Shown here in pieces: positions 9,079 through 17,351 of a DNA stretch of 64,000 bases; the stretch's first letter is position 1; every line of letters starts with the position of its first letter. The position numbers were made by a program, and so were the translations under genes. The stretch comes from Streptomyces flavofungini (GTDB lineage: Bacteria; Actinomycetota; Actinomycetes; Streptomycetales; Streptomycetaceae). The notes beneath the pieces are model-generated. The model was not told where the DNA came from. It saw only the letters and a program-made list of their open reading frames with translations, and made no database searches. The stretch lies in assembly GCF_030388665.1 (NCBI RefSeq), contig NZ_CP128846.1:620001-684000 (forward strand), read 5' to 3'.

Positions 9079-9756
9079 TCAGTGGCCGCGGCGTCGCTTC
9101 GCCGTGTTCTTCGCGTCACGGGCGTACCGCGCAGTGACGTCACCGAACTCGGCGATGCGGTCCGTGGTCCATTCGTACGGCGCCTCGGACAGCACGAGCA
9201 CGGCGTCCTGAAGGAACGGCAGGGCCGCCTTGCGGCGCGCAGTCGCCGCCGAGACGATCTCCGACAGCCGGGGTAGGACCTCCGCAGCCCCGTCGATCTT
9301 GGGGATACCCGCCTGTTCGGCGGCGTGACGACGCTGCTCCGGAGTCATGCGGGTCTCGCCGGGACCACTGAGCTGAGCACGGCGACGCACTTTGGTGAGC
9401 GGGGCCCACTCCTCGGGCGCCTTCTCAGTCCCATCGACAGGCTCGGCCGCGTCCGCTCCGTGAAGCGCCAAGCGGCGCATCTCGGTGTACGCGTTGCCGG
9501 TGACCCCAAGGACCTTGTCCAGGCCACGCACGCCTTCGTAGAACCAGAGGCTCATCGCGGCTTCGTTCCGTTCCCCGACGTGGGCGACGATCTCGAGATC
9601 GGCTTGCTGCACGACTTCAGCGGCTCGCTTCAACCGGTCATCGGGGCGCGTGATCCGCGAGAACTCTTTCTCGATGTGGCGTTGAGCGGTGTCACGGATC
9701 GCCTCATGGTCCGGAACCTCAATGTCCTTGCGGACCTGGTTCTTCTTCGTGGCCAT
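9079..9756 (-). CDS. Hypothetical protein of phage-like block, possible packaging partner
   Basis: This encodes 225 residues starting MATKKNQVRKD at 9756, with GAGGA at 9766-9770, nine bases upstream. A start 12 codons earlier is possible but lacks a good ribosome site. The sequence is highly charged and mostly helical and ends in a basic tail (NTAKRRRGH), suggesting nucleic-acid contact. It sits between an HNH endonuclease and the large terminase, where small terminase subunits are usually found. I do not recognise a terminase-small domain, so that role is only a guess from position. Confidence 0.65.
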   Translation of the reverse strand: MATKKNQVRKDIEVPDHEAIRDTAQRHIEKEFSRITRPDDRLKRAAEVVQQADLEIVAHVGERNEAAMSLWFYEGVRGLDKVLGVTGNAYTEMRRLALHGADAAEPVDGTEKAPEEWAPLTKVRRRAQLSGPGETRMTPEQRRHAAEQAGIPKIDGAAEVLPRLSEIVSAATARRKAALPFLQDAVLVLSEAPYEWTTDRIAEFGDVTARYARDAKNTAKRRRGH

Positions 9757-10042
9757 CGTTAAGGGTCCTCTACCTCGACCATAGCGCCGCACGCCAGCAG
9801 CGCCTCAGCGGATGGCTGGGGCAACCCCATGCCGAATGAACGCGCAAATACTACAGCTCGCGGCGAACGTCTACCCGTTCTGAGCAGGGAGAATCCGACC
9901 CCCCCGAGCGCGATCACTCGCCCTGTGACGTCACCTGCTGTAGCTGGATCGCAGGGGTGAGGCGTGTCGGTAAGGGCGATCCGGCCGACCGTTGTACGCG
10001 GGAGGCCGCCGCGGCGCAGCACGCACACCCCGATCAGGCGCC

Positions 10043-10339
10043 TCACCGCCACCACCGCAGCCGCCCGAGCCCGCGGCGGTGACGAGGCAACGGCTGGAAC
10101 TCCTCGCTCTCCGTCGCCCACGGGTCGTGCTTCCGGGCCTTGTGCTCGGCGCGGGAGCACAGGGCGAACACGGCCCAGGTGCGGCGGCCGAAGGTGATGG
10201 CGGGCCCGCCGATTCCGTACGGCCGCTCGTTGCCGCGGTAGGTGTAGCCGACCGCGAGCCACACGCCGGGCGTCTTCGTGGTCCAGGTGCGGGCCGTCCA
10301 CCGGCCGAAGTCGACGAATCCAGGGGCCGCACGCCTCAT
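10043..10339 (-). CDS. Small basic hypothetical protein coupled to HNH gene
   Basis: This encodes 98 residues (MRRAAPGFVDFGRWTAR onward). Its ATG overlaps the TGA stop of the upstream HNH gene (ATGA), which is strong evidence that it is really translated. It is rich in Arg, Trp and aromatic residues (TTKTPGVWLAVGYTYR), with a basic C-terminus (RHRRGLGRLRWWR). No domain is recognised. Coupling suggests it works with the HNH endonuclease. It overlaps longer unsupported readings in other frames. Confidence 0.6.
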   Translation of the reverse strand: MRRAAPGFVDFGRWTARTWTTKTPGVWLAVGYTYRGNERPYGIGGPAITFGRRTWAVFALCSRAEHKARKHDPWATESEEFQPLPRHRRGLGRLRWWR

Positions 10340-10689
10340 CGGGCCGCCTCCACCGGCACGGTGCGTGCCCCATCCGGGGTGAGCCGGTAGCAGCCTCCTC
10401 CGGGGTAGCGGACGGCCACCTCGTTCGGGAGTTGCGGGCGACGCACCTTCCACCCGGCCTCGTACGACTCCCGCGGGTTGTCCTCGAACCAGCCGTTGCA
10501 CGGCTCGCAGGCCAACAGGAGGTTGTGCGCCTGGTTGATCCAGGGCTCCCGCGCCCCGCCCATGCCCCGGTTGACGCGGTGGTGGATCGTCAGCCGGTGC
10601 AGGGAGCCACAGCGCACACAGCGCCCGCCGTCGCGCTGATAGACGAGGTCCCTCACCGGGTCGGTGGGGCCGGTGCGTCGTCGGGTCAC
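10336..10689 (-). CDS. HNH endonuclease
   Basis: This encodes 117 residues from a GTG behind GGAG. It has the full HNH pattern: CVRCG, then LTIHHRVNRGMGG with the paired His, then HNLLLACEPCN with the second Cys pair, giving a zinc-bound beta-beta-alpha metal nuclease fold. HNH proteins beside terminases assist DNA packaging in many phages, and this one lies upstream of the large terminase on the same strand. A Pro/Arg-rich C-terminal extension (VRYPGGGCYRLTPDG) follows the core. Its stop overlaps the start of the next small gene. Confidence 0.85.
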   Translation of the reverse strand: MTRRRTGPTDPVRDLVYQRDGGRCVRCGSLHRLTIHHRVNRGMGGAREPWINQAHNLLLACEPCNGWFEDNPRESYEAGWKVRRPQLPNEVAVRYPGGGCYRLTPDGARTVPVEAAR

Positions 10690-10790
10690 GATCGGTCTCC
10701 GTCCTGCCCGGCCACCGGCCGCGAGGTGCGGCCGCGGGTAGCGGCGGGGCGAGCGACGGGAGAGTGGACGGCGCCGGGGTCTTACGTCGC

Positions 10791-11252
10791 CTACTCGTCG
10801 GACGCGCGCGCCAGGGCATCAAGGACCGCAACGGCGTCGGGGATGGCGGCGAACGAGACGACGACCTCACCGTGGCCGAGAGCACCGAGGGTGAACTCGA
10901 ACTGCGCGGACGACGTCTCGCACTCGTAGATGTACGTGCCTGGCGGAGCTTCGACGAGCGGCCCGTCCGCGTCGTCGAGGTAGGGGAATCTGACCTCGTC
11001 GACGGCGCGAGCGATCACCTCGTTGGGGACCCGGCCGAACTCGACGTTCGCGCGGCCTTCGTTGTCGACGCAGACCCGTCCACCGCCGCGCCCGTCCTCC
11101 TCGTACTCCAGGCGGATGTCGTCGCAGCCGACGTAGCGCGGACAGTCGTGGAGGTGGGGGAACGCGGCCTTCAGGGCAGCGATGGCTGCGTCCTGCGTCT
11201 CATTCCAGCGCTGCTCCCAGGTACCGATGGCCTGGAGGACGGCGGGCTGCAT
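10791..11252 (-). CDS. Hypothetical protein, phage-like block
   Basis: This encodes 153 residues from an ATG with GGAG six bases upstream. The sequence is acidic, with HDCPRYVGCDDIRLEYEEDG and EVRFPYLDDADGP, and ends in a helical DAVAVLDALARASDE. No known family is evident. It precedes the HNH gene on the same strand with a gap of about 100 bases, so it likely belongs to the same transcription unit. Confidence 0.6.
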   Translation of the reverse strand: MQPAVLQAIGTWEQRWNETQDAAIAALKAAFPHLHDCPRYVGCDDIRLEYEEDGRGGGRVCVDNEGRANVEFGRVPNEVIARAVDEVRFPYLDDADGPLVEAPPGTYIYECETSSAQFEFTLGALGHGEVVVSFAAIPDAVAVLDALARASDE

Positions 11253-11403
11253 GCGTGCTCCGTTCGTTCACCAGGCAGCCAGCCAGCGGGTGATGGCCGT
11301 GTGCCCGGCAGGGGTAGTGCAACGGGGCAGCATCTCGGCCGAGCGCCCTAGCGTCCTGCTCAGGACCGAGCACTCCGCAGTGAGGGGAAATACACCGGTC
11401 GGC

Positions 11404-11835
11404 TCAGTCGAGATTGCCGGACTTCCGAATCCAGCTCGGAAGGCGCGCAGTGTTCAACCTCGCGCTGGTCAGCATCTCCTCGGCCTCGCCGAGAACCTTC
11501 GTGAGCTGGTCGACGTGCTCGGCCTTGAGGTTGAGGCGGGCCTCCAAGAGGATCATCAAGGCGCGGGAGGTGTCCGCGAGCGCCTTGATCAGGGGGTCAG
11601 CCTGGGGCGCCTTCTCGCGGATCTCGCGCAGCGCGACGGCCATGTCACTGACCTGCCCGTACCAGAACAGCGGTTCGGCCTCCAAACGGTCGTCGCCCTC
11701 CTCGATCGCGGCCGTCAACAACTGGTTGAGCGACGCCCCTTCCTGCCGCGCGCCGGCCTTCGCGAGGTCAGCCTGCGCCTTCTGGGCGGTCTTGGCCGCA
11801 CGGGCGTAAGCCGCGGTCGCCAGGGCCGCCTTCAT
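11404..11835 (-). CDS. Helical hypothetical protein, phage-like block
   Basis: This encodes 143 residues, almost entirely alpha-helical and charged (KTAQKAQADLAKAGARQEGA; LLEARLNLKAEHVDQLTKV), so probably a coiled-coil protein. No domain is recognised. It lies 15 bases past a possible 38-codon gene and on the same strand as the phage-like genes. Confidence 0.6.
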   Translation of the reverse strand: MKAALATAAYARAAKTAQKAQADLAKAGARQEGASLNQLLTAAIEEGDDRLEAEPLFWYGQVSDMAVALREIREKAPQADPLIKALADTSRALMILLEARLNLKAEHVDQLTKVLGEAEEMLTSARLNTARLPSWIRKSGNLD

Positions 11836-11850
11836 GAAGGGCTCGGTGGC

Positions 11851-11967
11851 CTAAGGGCCCTGCGGTGTGTACCGGATGGGCGTTCCGCCAAGGGTCTTCA
11901 CGATCTTGGCGAGGTCCATGGTGCTGGGGACCGTTGTGGGGTCAGGGGCGGCGCCCATATGGCTCAT
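11851..11967 (-). CDS. Possible 38-residue small protein
   Basis: This is an open frame of 38 codons from ATG to TAG (MSHMGAAPDPTTVPSTMDLA, then KIVKTLGGTPIRYTPQGP). It ends 15 bases before the start of the following gene on the same strand, which fits a small operon member. The ribosome site is poor and there is no family match, so it may not be expressed. Confidence 0.3.
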   Translation of the reverse strand: MSHMGAAPDPTTVPSTMDLAKIVKTLGGTPIRYTPQGP

Positions 11968-12039
11968 CGTAGGAGATATGCCGCCGGTGCTGCCTGCCGC
12001 GGATGCCCGGCCCGGCGAGGCGCCCGCGGCAGGCCGGGG

Positions 12040-12357
12040 TCAGCCGGTGCCGCCGAAGAGTTCTCCATTCCCGCTGGTGCCGCCCGAACCTTGGTCGGGC
12101 GGTGTGGACGGCTGCGGAGTTGTGCTGCTGGAGCTGTTGCCGGTCTGGCACTCGAAGTCGTAGAGCATGCAGCTCGGTTCCGGCATCGGGTCGGTGGTGG
12201 GCTCGGAGGGATGAGTGGTCGGTGGGCGGGACGGCTCAGGGCCGGGCGCGGTGCTGCCGCCGAACACGGCGACCGAGACGATCACGGCGCCGACGATGAC
12301 GAGGACGGCGCCGAGGACGAGGCCGACGGTGCGCTGGGAGGGTGCGGGTGCGCTCAC
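12040..12357 (-). CDS. Single-pass membrane protein with Ser/Thr/Pro-rich tail
   Basis: This encodes 105 residues from a GTG behind AAGGAA. One transmembrane helix (about 10-33, VGLVLGAVLVIVGAVIVSVA) is followed by a long low-complexity external tail rich in Pro, Ser and Thr, with two cysteines (PSCMLYDFECQ) that could pair. It is the first gene of the minus-strand block. Its function is unknown; small membrane proteins with this plan are common in actinophages and in chromosomes. Confidence 0.6.
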   Translation of the reverse strand: MSAPAPSQRTVGLVLGAVLVIVGAVIVSVAVFGGSTAPGPEPSRPPTTHPSEPTTDPMPEPSCMLYDFECQTGNSSSSTTPQPSTPPDQGSGGTSGNGELFGGTG

Positions 12358-12563
12358 GGGGCGGTTCCTTCCATGACGGGATGGGAGTCCGCACGGTGGC
12401 CGCCGGGTTGTCCTTGTGTCGCCTGGCGAGCGCTGGCCTCGGGTGGCGCCGTGGGGCGCGGCTGCGCCACGATGCTGCGATGCAGGATGAGGACCGTTGA
12501 AGGAGTGGGCGCGGCGGCGCGAGGAGCGCCGGAACGCCTCGAAGGGAGAGGAGTTCCCCTGTT

Positions 12564-13400
12564 ATGGACTACGGGCCGCCCGGACCCAACGCGCTAAGAA
12601 GCTCTCTCGCTGCACGGGCAAAAGAGCTGAAGGCCAAGGCAGAAGCGGCTGCCGTGTTCGACCACAATGGAATGAAGGGCGAAGCACGGGAGACGCTCCT
12701 GCGTGAAGTCCTCACACCCCTGATTCCTCGGCATGTGGAAATTCTACAGAATGCCGTCATCGTCAATGCCCAAGGCGCTCAGTCGCGGCAGTGCGACCTT
12801 CTCCTCAAGGATCACAGTTGGGCCCCGTTGTTCAGCACCGGGCGTACCTCACTCGTGCATGCTGAGCTGACCTACGGGGTCATCGAGGTCAAGTCGATGC
12901 TGACCTCGGAGGAGCTGCGTCAGGCATGCGACAACATCCGGGCGGCCAAGCAGGTACAGAAGACCTCGTTCACTTCAACGCGCCGGGATCCGCTGGTCTT
13001 CTACAGAACGGCCTACGGCCGGGAGTACCCGTACTTCCCGACAGTGGGCCTGATCTTCGCCTACGACTCCAATGTGAAACTGGAGACGCTTGGAAAGACC
13101 CTGTGGGAATGGTGCCAGGATGTTCCCCTTGATCAGCGTCCCGATGCCGTGTTTGTTCCCTCGCTCGGCTGTTTGCTCTGGGTAAACGACGGCGGCCCTC
13201 TGTGGACATACGAACCGGGCGCAGACCTTGCGGCCTTTCCGCCCGACGGCGAGGACGACATCTTTCCTGTTTTCGCTATCGCGCTGCACCAGCATTTCAA
13301 CGGTGCCTGGGTGCCGAAGTGGCGACTCGGGGACTACACCGCCCAACAGCGCATCGCGGCACCGCTTGTATGGCGGTCAAATAGGGACACCTACCCCTGA
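12564..13400 (+). CDS. DUF6602-like protein with nuclease-type fold
   Basis: This encodes 278 residues from an ATG with GGGAGAGGAG about ten bases upstream. The pattern GEARE (Glu40), CDLLL (Asp78) and IEVKS (Glu108-x-Lys110) matches the spaced acidic/Lys signature of PD-(D/E)xK nuclease-fold proteins. The overall sequence resembles DUF6602 proteins, which sit in mobile or defence regions. It runs opposite to the phage-like block and is flanked by relic DNA, so it is probably an accessory gene acquired on its own. Likely roles are DNA cleavage in defence or repair of incoming DNA. The family call is from memory and the activity is inferred. Confidence 0.65.
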   Translation: MDYGPPGPNALRSSLAARAKELKAKAEAAAVFDHNGMKGEARETLLREVLTPLIPRHVEILQNAVIVNAQGAQSRQCDLLLKDHSWAPLFSTGRTSLVHAELTYGVIEVKSMLTSEELRQACDNIRAAKQVQKTSFTSTRRDPLVFYRTAYGREYPYFPTVGLIFAYDSNVKLETLGKTLWEWCQDVPLDQRPDAVFVPSLGCLLWVNDGGPLWTYEPGADLAAFPPDGEDDIFPVFAIALHQHFNGAWVPKWRLGDYTAQQRIAAPLVWRSNRDTYP

Positions 13401-13828
13401 GCTACGACTTGGGCGTGGTCGCATGACGGATCATCGAAGTGACCAGGATGAAGCTGACGTGAGGCATCGCATCGCCTACATGCTGGCAGTCATCTCCGGG
13501 CGTTGATCGGCAAGCAGTTCGAAGAGCATCGGGCCTACCACGTTCCCCCATGGCTTTGTTCACGAGAACCGACAGCACCAGTGCATGAGATTGGGAGGCG
13601 TCGGCGGTGCGTCATGTTCGATGTTCATGAGAAACAACAGCGCCCCCAGCGCGCCCCGCCGTCGCAGGGCCTCGCCTCGGGAAGCCGCGATGAGGCCCCA
13701 AGTAGCTCTGCGTAGTGTTCCGACTCCTCGGCATCCGGCCACGGAGCCCGCGCAAAACCGATTGGCGGACCACGGCGGCCGCTGCTACTTTCGCGGAGGC
13801 CGTGCGAGAGAACGAGGAGGTGGTACCC
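13401..13828. other. Gene-poor relic region
   Basis: No convincing gene is seen. A 27-codon frame from 13423 (MTDHRSDQDEADVRHRIAYM) breaks at a stop and seems to continue in another frame (LIGKQFEEHRAYHV), so it looks like a decayed coding sequence I cannot name. The segment also holds one arm of an inverted repeat (13547-13595). Confidence 0.4.
13547..13595 (+). repeat. Inverted repeat arm 1 (partner 14835-14883)
   Basis: These 49 bases match the reverse complement of 14835-14883 at about 41 positions by eye, centred on CGACAGCACC and GAGATTGGG. The pair brackets the leader ORF and the alpha/beta hydrolase gene. Confidence 0.7.
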
Positions 13829-13879
13829 GTGAACGTATCGACATGGGTGCTCCCCTCCGGGGTCACGGTCGGGCGATAG
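13829..13879 (+). CDS. Possible 16-residue leader peptide
   Basis: GTG with a perfect GAGGAGG (13814-13820) eight bases upstream opens a 16-codon frame, MNVSTWVLPSGVTVGR, ending TAG. It lies 45 bases before the alpha/beta hydrolase ATG. The ribosome site is far better than that of the hydrolase itself, so this may be a translated leader controlling the gene. It may also be the end of a decayed gene. There is no homologue I can name. Confidence 0.35.
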   Translation: MNVSTWVLPSGVTVGR

Positions 13880-13924
13880 GTCGTCCGGGAGCGCCGTTCA
13901 AGCGCACTCCTGAAAGGCACGACC

Positions 13925-14659
13925 ATGGCCCTTCACTTCACTTCCGAACAGCGCCTCGACGACTACGTCCTCGAACGCGAATTCACCCTCGGCGAGATCC
14001 CCGGCATCCTGTGGACGCCCGCATCCGCACCGGCGCCGCTGATCCTGCTCGGCCACCCCCCGCTCGGACTGCACAGGATGTACCCCCGCCTTGCGGCGCG
14101 GGCCCGCAGTGCCGCGGCCGAGGGCTTCGCCGCGGCCACTATCGAGCTCCCCGGGAGTGGTGACCGGCCCCGCCTGCCCGCCGCCGAGCAGGCCCGCGCC
14201 GACCTGCGCCGGGCTATGGAAGCAGGCGAGCCGGTCAGCGACGAGATCATTGACGCCCTCATCCTCCCGCTGGTCGAAAAGGCGGTCCCGGAATGGCAGG
14301 CCGCCCTGGACGCCCTCCTGTCGCTGCCCGAGATCGGCGGCCCGGTCGGGTACTCGGGGGGAGTGATCTCCATCGGCGTCCGCCTCGCGGTGATCGAGCC
14401 GCGCATCGTGGCCGCCGGTTTCTTCGCCGGGAGTTTCGTGCCTCGCGCCATGTTCGAGGAGGCCCGCCAGGTCACCATTCCGCTGCACGTCCTGCTGCAG
14501 TGGGACGACGAAGGAAACGACCGGCAGGCAGCCCTGGACCTGTTCGACGCCTTCGGCTCCAAGGAGAAGACGCTGAACGCCAACATGGGCGGGCACACCG
14601 GCGTCCCGCAGTCCGCGGGTGACGCCGCGGCCGGGTTCTTCACCCGGCACCTGAAGTGA
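13925..14659 (+). CDS. Alpha/beta hydrolase (dienelactone-hydrolase-like)
   Basis: This encodes 244 residues, starting at an ATG behind GAAAGG. It has the alpha/beta hydrolase plan: LILLGHPPLG near the oxyanion strand, nucleophile elbow GYSGG (Ser144), an acidic LLQWDDEGND (Asp194/195) and a C-terminal GGHTG (His224), giving a Ser-Asp-His triad. It is cytoplasmic, with no signal peptide. The substrate is unknown; relatives act on esters or lactones. A terminator hairpin follows about 95 bases downstream. It is an isolated gene between relic sequences, so its origin may be accessory. Confidence 0.8.
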   Translation: MALHFTSEQRLDDYVLEREFTLGEIPGILWTPASAPAPLILLGHPPLGLHRMYPRLAARARSAAAEGFAAATIELPGSGDRPRLPAAEQARADLRRAMEAGEPVSDEIIDALILPLVEKAVPEWQAALDALLSLPEIGGPVGYSGGVISIGVRLAVIEPRIVAAGFFAGSFVPRAMFEEARQVTIPLHVLLQWDDEGNDRQAALDLFDAFGSKEKTLNANMGGHTGVPQSAGDAAAGFFTRHLK

Positions 14660-14754
14660 GGCCGGGCCGCCAGGCCATCAGCAGACGGTAAGCCATGTTG
14701 GCCAGGATGCTGCTCGTCGAGGGCCGGTCCCGGCGCTCCTCTGCTGTTTATGCT

Positions 14755-14785
14755 GCGGGCCCCTGACAACTCGGCAGGGGCCCGC
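14755..14785 (+). terminator. Terminator hairpin
   Basis: A perfect 11-bp stem GCGGGCCCCTG (14755-14765) pairs with 14775-14785 across a 9-base loop, about 95 bases after the hydrolase stop. Confidence 0.6.
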
Positions 14786-14834
14786 GCTGCCCGAAGCCAT
14801 GAACTGTTCGATTTCTGCAGTGCTTCGGGTGCTG

Positions 14835-14883
14835 CCCAATCTCGTGTCCAGGTGCTGTCGGCTCTCGTGGAGAAAGCCAAGGG
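14835..14883 (-). repeat. Inverted repeat arm 2 (partner 13547-13595)
   Basis: This is the inverted partner of 13547-13595. From here to 15247 I see no gene, only broken frames and a 13-bp hairpin at 15144-15178. Confidence 0.7.
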
Positions 14884-15143
14884 TGCGCCGCAGTCGGCTC
14901 GCGGATGACTACGGTGAGCAAGAACGCCTTCGTCGAGGCGCGCACCGCCCTGGAGGTCTGGCTGTCAAGCTGCTGAAGGCGCGCGAACGGCGTGGCCGGG
15001 CAAGGCGGTGGCCGCCGGCATCGACGGCCTGCGCGCGATCGCCTGCTCCTGCCCGCCCGGGCTAACCGGGCAGCGGGACAAGTCCCTGGTGTCACCACTA
15101 CGCCTCGCGGGCCTCAGAACCCGTCCTTGAACCTCAAGAGGCT

Positions 15144-15178
15144 ACGGTCGGCGTCCCGAAGCGGAGGACGCCGACCGT
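15144..15178. terminator. Hairpin upstream of the IS pair
   Basis: A perfect 13-bp stem (ACGGTCGGCGTCC and complement) with a 9-base loop lies in otherwise gene-free DNA about 70 bases before the first IS5-type element. It may be the terminator of a lost gene. Confidence 0.5.
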
Positions 15179-15247
15179 GTCGGTGAGGCACAAGCTGCTG
15201 CCATGGTCGACACGAAAGTCACCTGCGGTTTCCCCAGCGTGACCATT

Positions 15248-16120
15248 GAGCTTCTTCGAGTTGGCCACCGATCGGGTGACGGGGCGTGAAGCGCAACGAG
15301 CGAGGCCCCCGGGCTGTTGATCGAGATGTCTGACGTCTCAATCACGCTGCTCGGGGGCCTCGTTGGTCATCCATCCTGCCGCACTCGACCTGCCGCATGC
15401 ACTCGTGGAGTGGGTCACCATGCTGATCGTCACCCGTGAGGGCGACCGGCGTTGCAAGCTCCGCCCGTCTCAGCGCGCGATGGTGGCACTGGTATACCTG
15501 CGCGAACACATCACCCTGGCGAAGATCGCCACCGGGTTCGGGATCAGCGAGTCGACCGCCCACGCCTACACCAACACGGTCATCCACCTGCTCGCCGCAC
15601 GTGCACCGGGTCTACTGAAGACGCTGCGCGAGCACGCCCCCGACTTCGTCCTGCTGGACGGCACCCTCACCGAGTGCGACCGGGTCGGCGACGGCCGGGC
15701 CGATTTCTCCCACAAACACCGGCGCCACGGCGTGAACGTGCAGGTCGTCACGGACCCCGGCGGCCAGCTGCTGTGGCTCTCGCCCGCGCTGCCGGGCCGC
15801 ACCCACGACCTGACCGCGGCCCGCACCCACCGGATCATCCGGATCTGCGAGCGCCAGGGCGTTCCCATCCTGGCCGATCTTGCCTACCAGGGCGGCGGCG
15901 CGTGGCTGACCACCGGCATCAAACGCAGGCCCCTGCAGGAACTCACCCCCACCGAGAAGACTCTCAATCAGGCACTGGCCGCAGCGCGAGCACCTGTCGA
16001 GCGCGGCGTCGCGAGGCTGAAGTCCTGGCGGATCTTCCGCAGGTCCCGATGCAGCCCCAACCGCATGACGTCAATCGCCAAGGCCATCCTCACGCTGGAG
16101 CGGCAACGCTGAAGAAGCTC
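15248..16120 (+). mobile_element. IS5-type insertion sequence, copy 1
   Basis: About 873 bp holding one transposase. The left end GAGCTTCTTC (15248-15257) is matched in inverse at 16111-16120, and these are taken as the terminal repeats. The right end abuts and shares GCTC with the right end of copy 2, so the two elements lie tail to tail. Left flanking DNA shows no clear target duplication. Confidence 0.65.
15363..16112 (+). CDS. IS5-family transposase, copy 1
   Basis: This encodes 249 residues from TTG. An N-terminal helix-turn-helix ([32 protein letters not shown]) is followed by a DDE domain: [23 protein letters not shown] turn, [11 protein letters not shown] and a final [11 protein letters not shown] supplying the Glu. 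This is the usual single-ORF IS5-type plan. It is intact and presumably active on its own ends. By eye about four-fifths of residues match copy 2, so the two are different lineages of one IS group, not a recent duplication. Confidence 0.85.
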   Translation: MVIHPAALDLPHALVEWVTMLIVTREGDRRCKLRPSQRAMVALVYLREHITLAKIATGFGISESTAHAYTNTVIHLLAARAPGLLKTLREHAPDFVLLDGTLTECDRVGDGRADFSHKHRRHGVNVQVVTDPGGQLLWLSPALPGRTHDLTAARTHRIIRICERQGVPILADLAYQGGGAWLTTGIKRRPLQELTPTEKTLNQALAAARAPVERGVARLKSWRIFRRSRCSPNRMTSIAKAILTLERQR

Positions 16121-17004
16121 ACTGAGCGTTTTCAGCGGTGCTGCTCCAGGGTGAGGACGGCTTTGGCGATGACGGTCATGCGGTTGGGGCTGCTGCGGGA
16201 TCTGCGGAAGATGCGCCAGGTCTTGAGCCGTGCCATGCCGCGTTCGACGGGTGCCCGGGCCCCGGCCAGGGCTCTATTGACGGTGCGCTCGGTCGGCGAC
16301 AGTTCTCCGCCGGGTGGTCGTTTCTTCCCGGTGGTCACCCACGGCCCGCCGCCTTGGTATGCACGGTCGGCGAGCACGGGAACACCCTGCCGGGCGCAGA
16401 TCCGGATGATCCGGTGGGTGCGGGCCGCGGTGAGGTCGTGGCTCCGGCCGGGCAGCGCCGGCGAGATCCACAGCACCTGCCCGACCGGGTCGGTGACGAC
16501 CTGCACGTTCACGCCGTGTCGGCGGTGCTTGTGGGAGTAGTCGGCCGTGCTGTCGCCGACGCGGTCGCACTCCGCCAGGGTGCCGTCGAGCAGTACGTAG
16601 TCCGGATCGCTCGCGCGCAAGACCTTCAGCAGGCCAGGGGCCCGTTCGGCAAGGAGGGCGATGACGGTGCTGGTGTAGGCGTGGGCGGTGCCGACGGAGA
16701 TACCGAAACCGGCGGCTGTCTGCGCGAGGGTGTCGTGCTTGCGCAGGTACACCAGGGCCACCAACGCACGTTGGTGCGGAGGGAGCTTGCAGCGGCGGTC
16801 ACCCTCGCGGGTGACGATGAGCATGGTGACCCACTCGACCAGGGCATGGGGCAGGTCGAGTGCGGCAGGATAGGGAACCAACGAGGCTCCTGCGCCGGTG
16901 GGTTGAGACTTCGAACACCTCCCTCAACGGCACGGGAGCCTCGTGCGTTGCGGGCACCTGCACCATCACCCGATCAGTGGCCACTCTGAAAACGCTGAGT
17001 GAGC
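16117..17004 (-). mobile_element. IS5-type insertion sequence, copy 2
   Basis: About 888 bp. The terminal inverted repeats are about 19 bp: GCTCACTGAGCGTTTTCAG (16117-16135) and its near-perfect inverse at 16986-17004 (one mismatch). It carries a transposase on the minus strand. Its left end cuts into a Crp-type regulator gene. Confidence 0.75.
16132..16881 (-). CDS. IS5-family transposase, copy 2
   Basis: This encodes 249 residues from TTG, the same length as copy 1 and clearly related. It has the HTH ([32 protein letters not shown]) and a DDE domain with [21 protein letters not shown] and [11 protein letters not shown]. It is intact. It is oriented head-out and tail-to-tail with copy 1, with only 19 bases between the stop codons. 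Confidence 0.85.
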   Translation of the reverse strand: MVPYPAALDLPHALVEWVTMLIVTREGDRRCKLPPHQRALVALVYLRKHDTLAQTAAGFGISVGTAHAYTSTVIALLAERAPGLLKVLRASDPDYVLLDGTLAECDRVGDSTADYSHKHRRHGVNVQVVTDPVGQVLWISPALPGRSHDLTAARTHRIIRICARQGVPVLADRAYQGGGPWVTTGKKRPPGGELSPTERTVNRALAGARAPVERGMARLKTWRIFRRSRSSPNRMTVIAKAVLTLEQHR

Positions 17005-17351
17005 AGAAAGTCCCTGAGCTCACAGCTCGGGATGACAATAGCGACCACGTCGCCGCAGGCAGTGACTGTGGCCGAGCGCGGTCCGAGGCCCACCGCCGCT
17101 CTTTCGCCGACGACGTCCCCCGCTTTCCAGATGTCCATAAGCGACACCCGGTCATGGTCCCGCCGAGTAGTCACCTTCACCAAACCCTCGTGGAGGACCA
17201 CCAGTCCCTGATCGTGGTCACCCTCATGGATAAGTACATCTCCCCCGGCATAGCGGCGACGCGTACCGAGGTTGGTGAAGGCCTCGCGTGCTTCGGGCGA
17301 TAGCTTGCCGAGGAAGGACCCACGGCTGTATGGGTTCGGGCGCTCAGTCAT
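16974..17351 (-). pseudogene. Crp/Fnr-type regulator truncated by IS copy 2
   Basis: From ATG 17351 (MTERPNPYSRGSFLGKLSPE) the frame encodes a cyclic-nucleotide-binding beta-roll: GGDVLIHEGDHDQGLVVLHE, VSLMDIWKAGDVVGERAAVG and an ATVTACGDVVAIVI strand. It ends after about 115 native residues at the IS end (17004), and the last ten codons are IS sequence. The dimerisation helix end and the DNA-binding winged helix of normal proteins (about 220-230 residues) are missing, and I see no trace of them beyond the two IS copies. So an IS insertion with deletion has destroyed it, although the remaining sensor domain could still be made. Confidence 0.75.

Noticed and set aside
9759..10373. 204-codon minus-strand frame near the HNH gene
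   Set aside because: It overlaps the HNH-coupled 98-residue gene, which has an ATGA overlap, and shows no family features.
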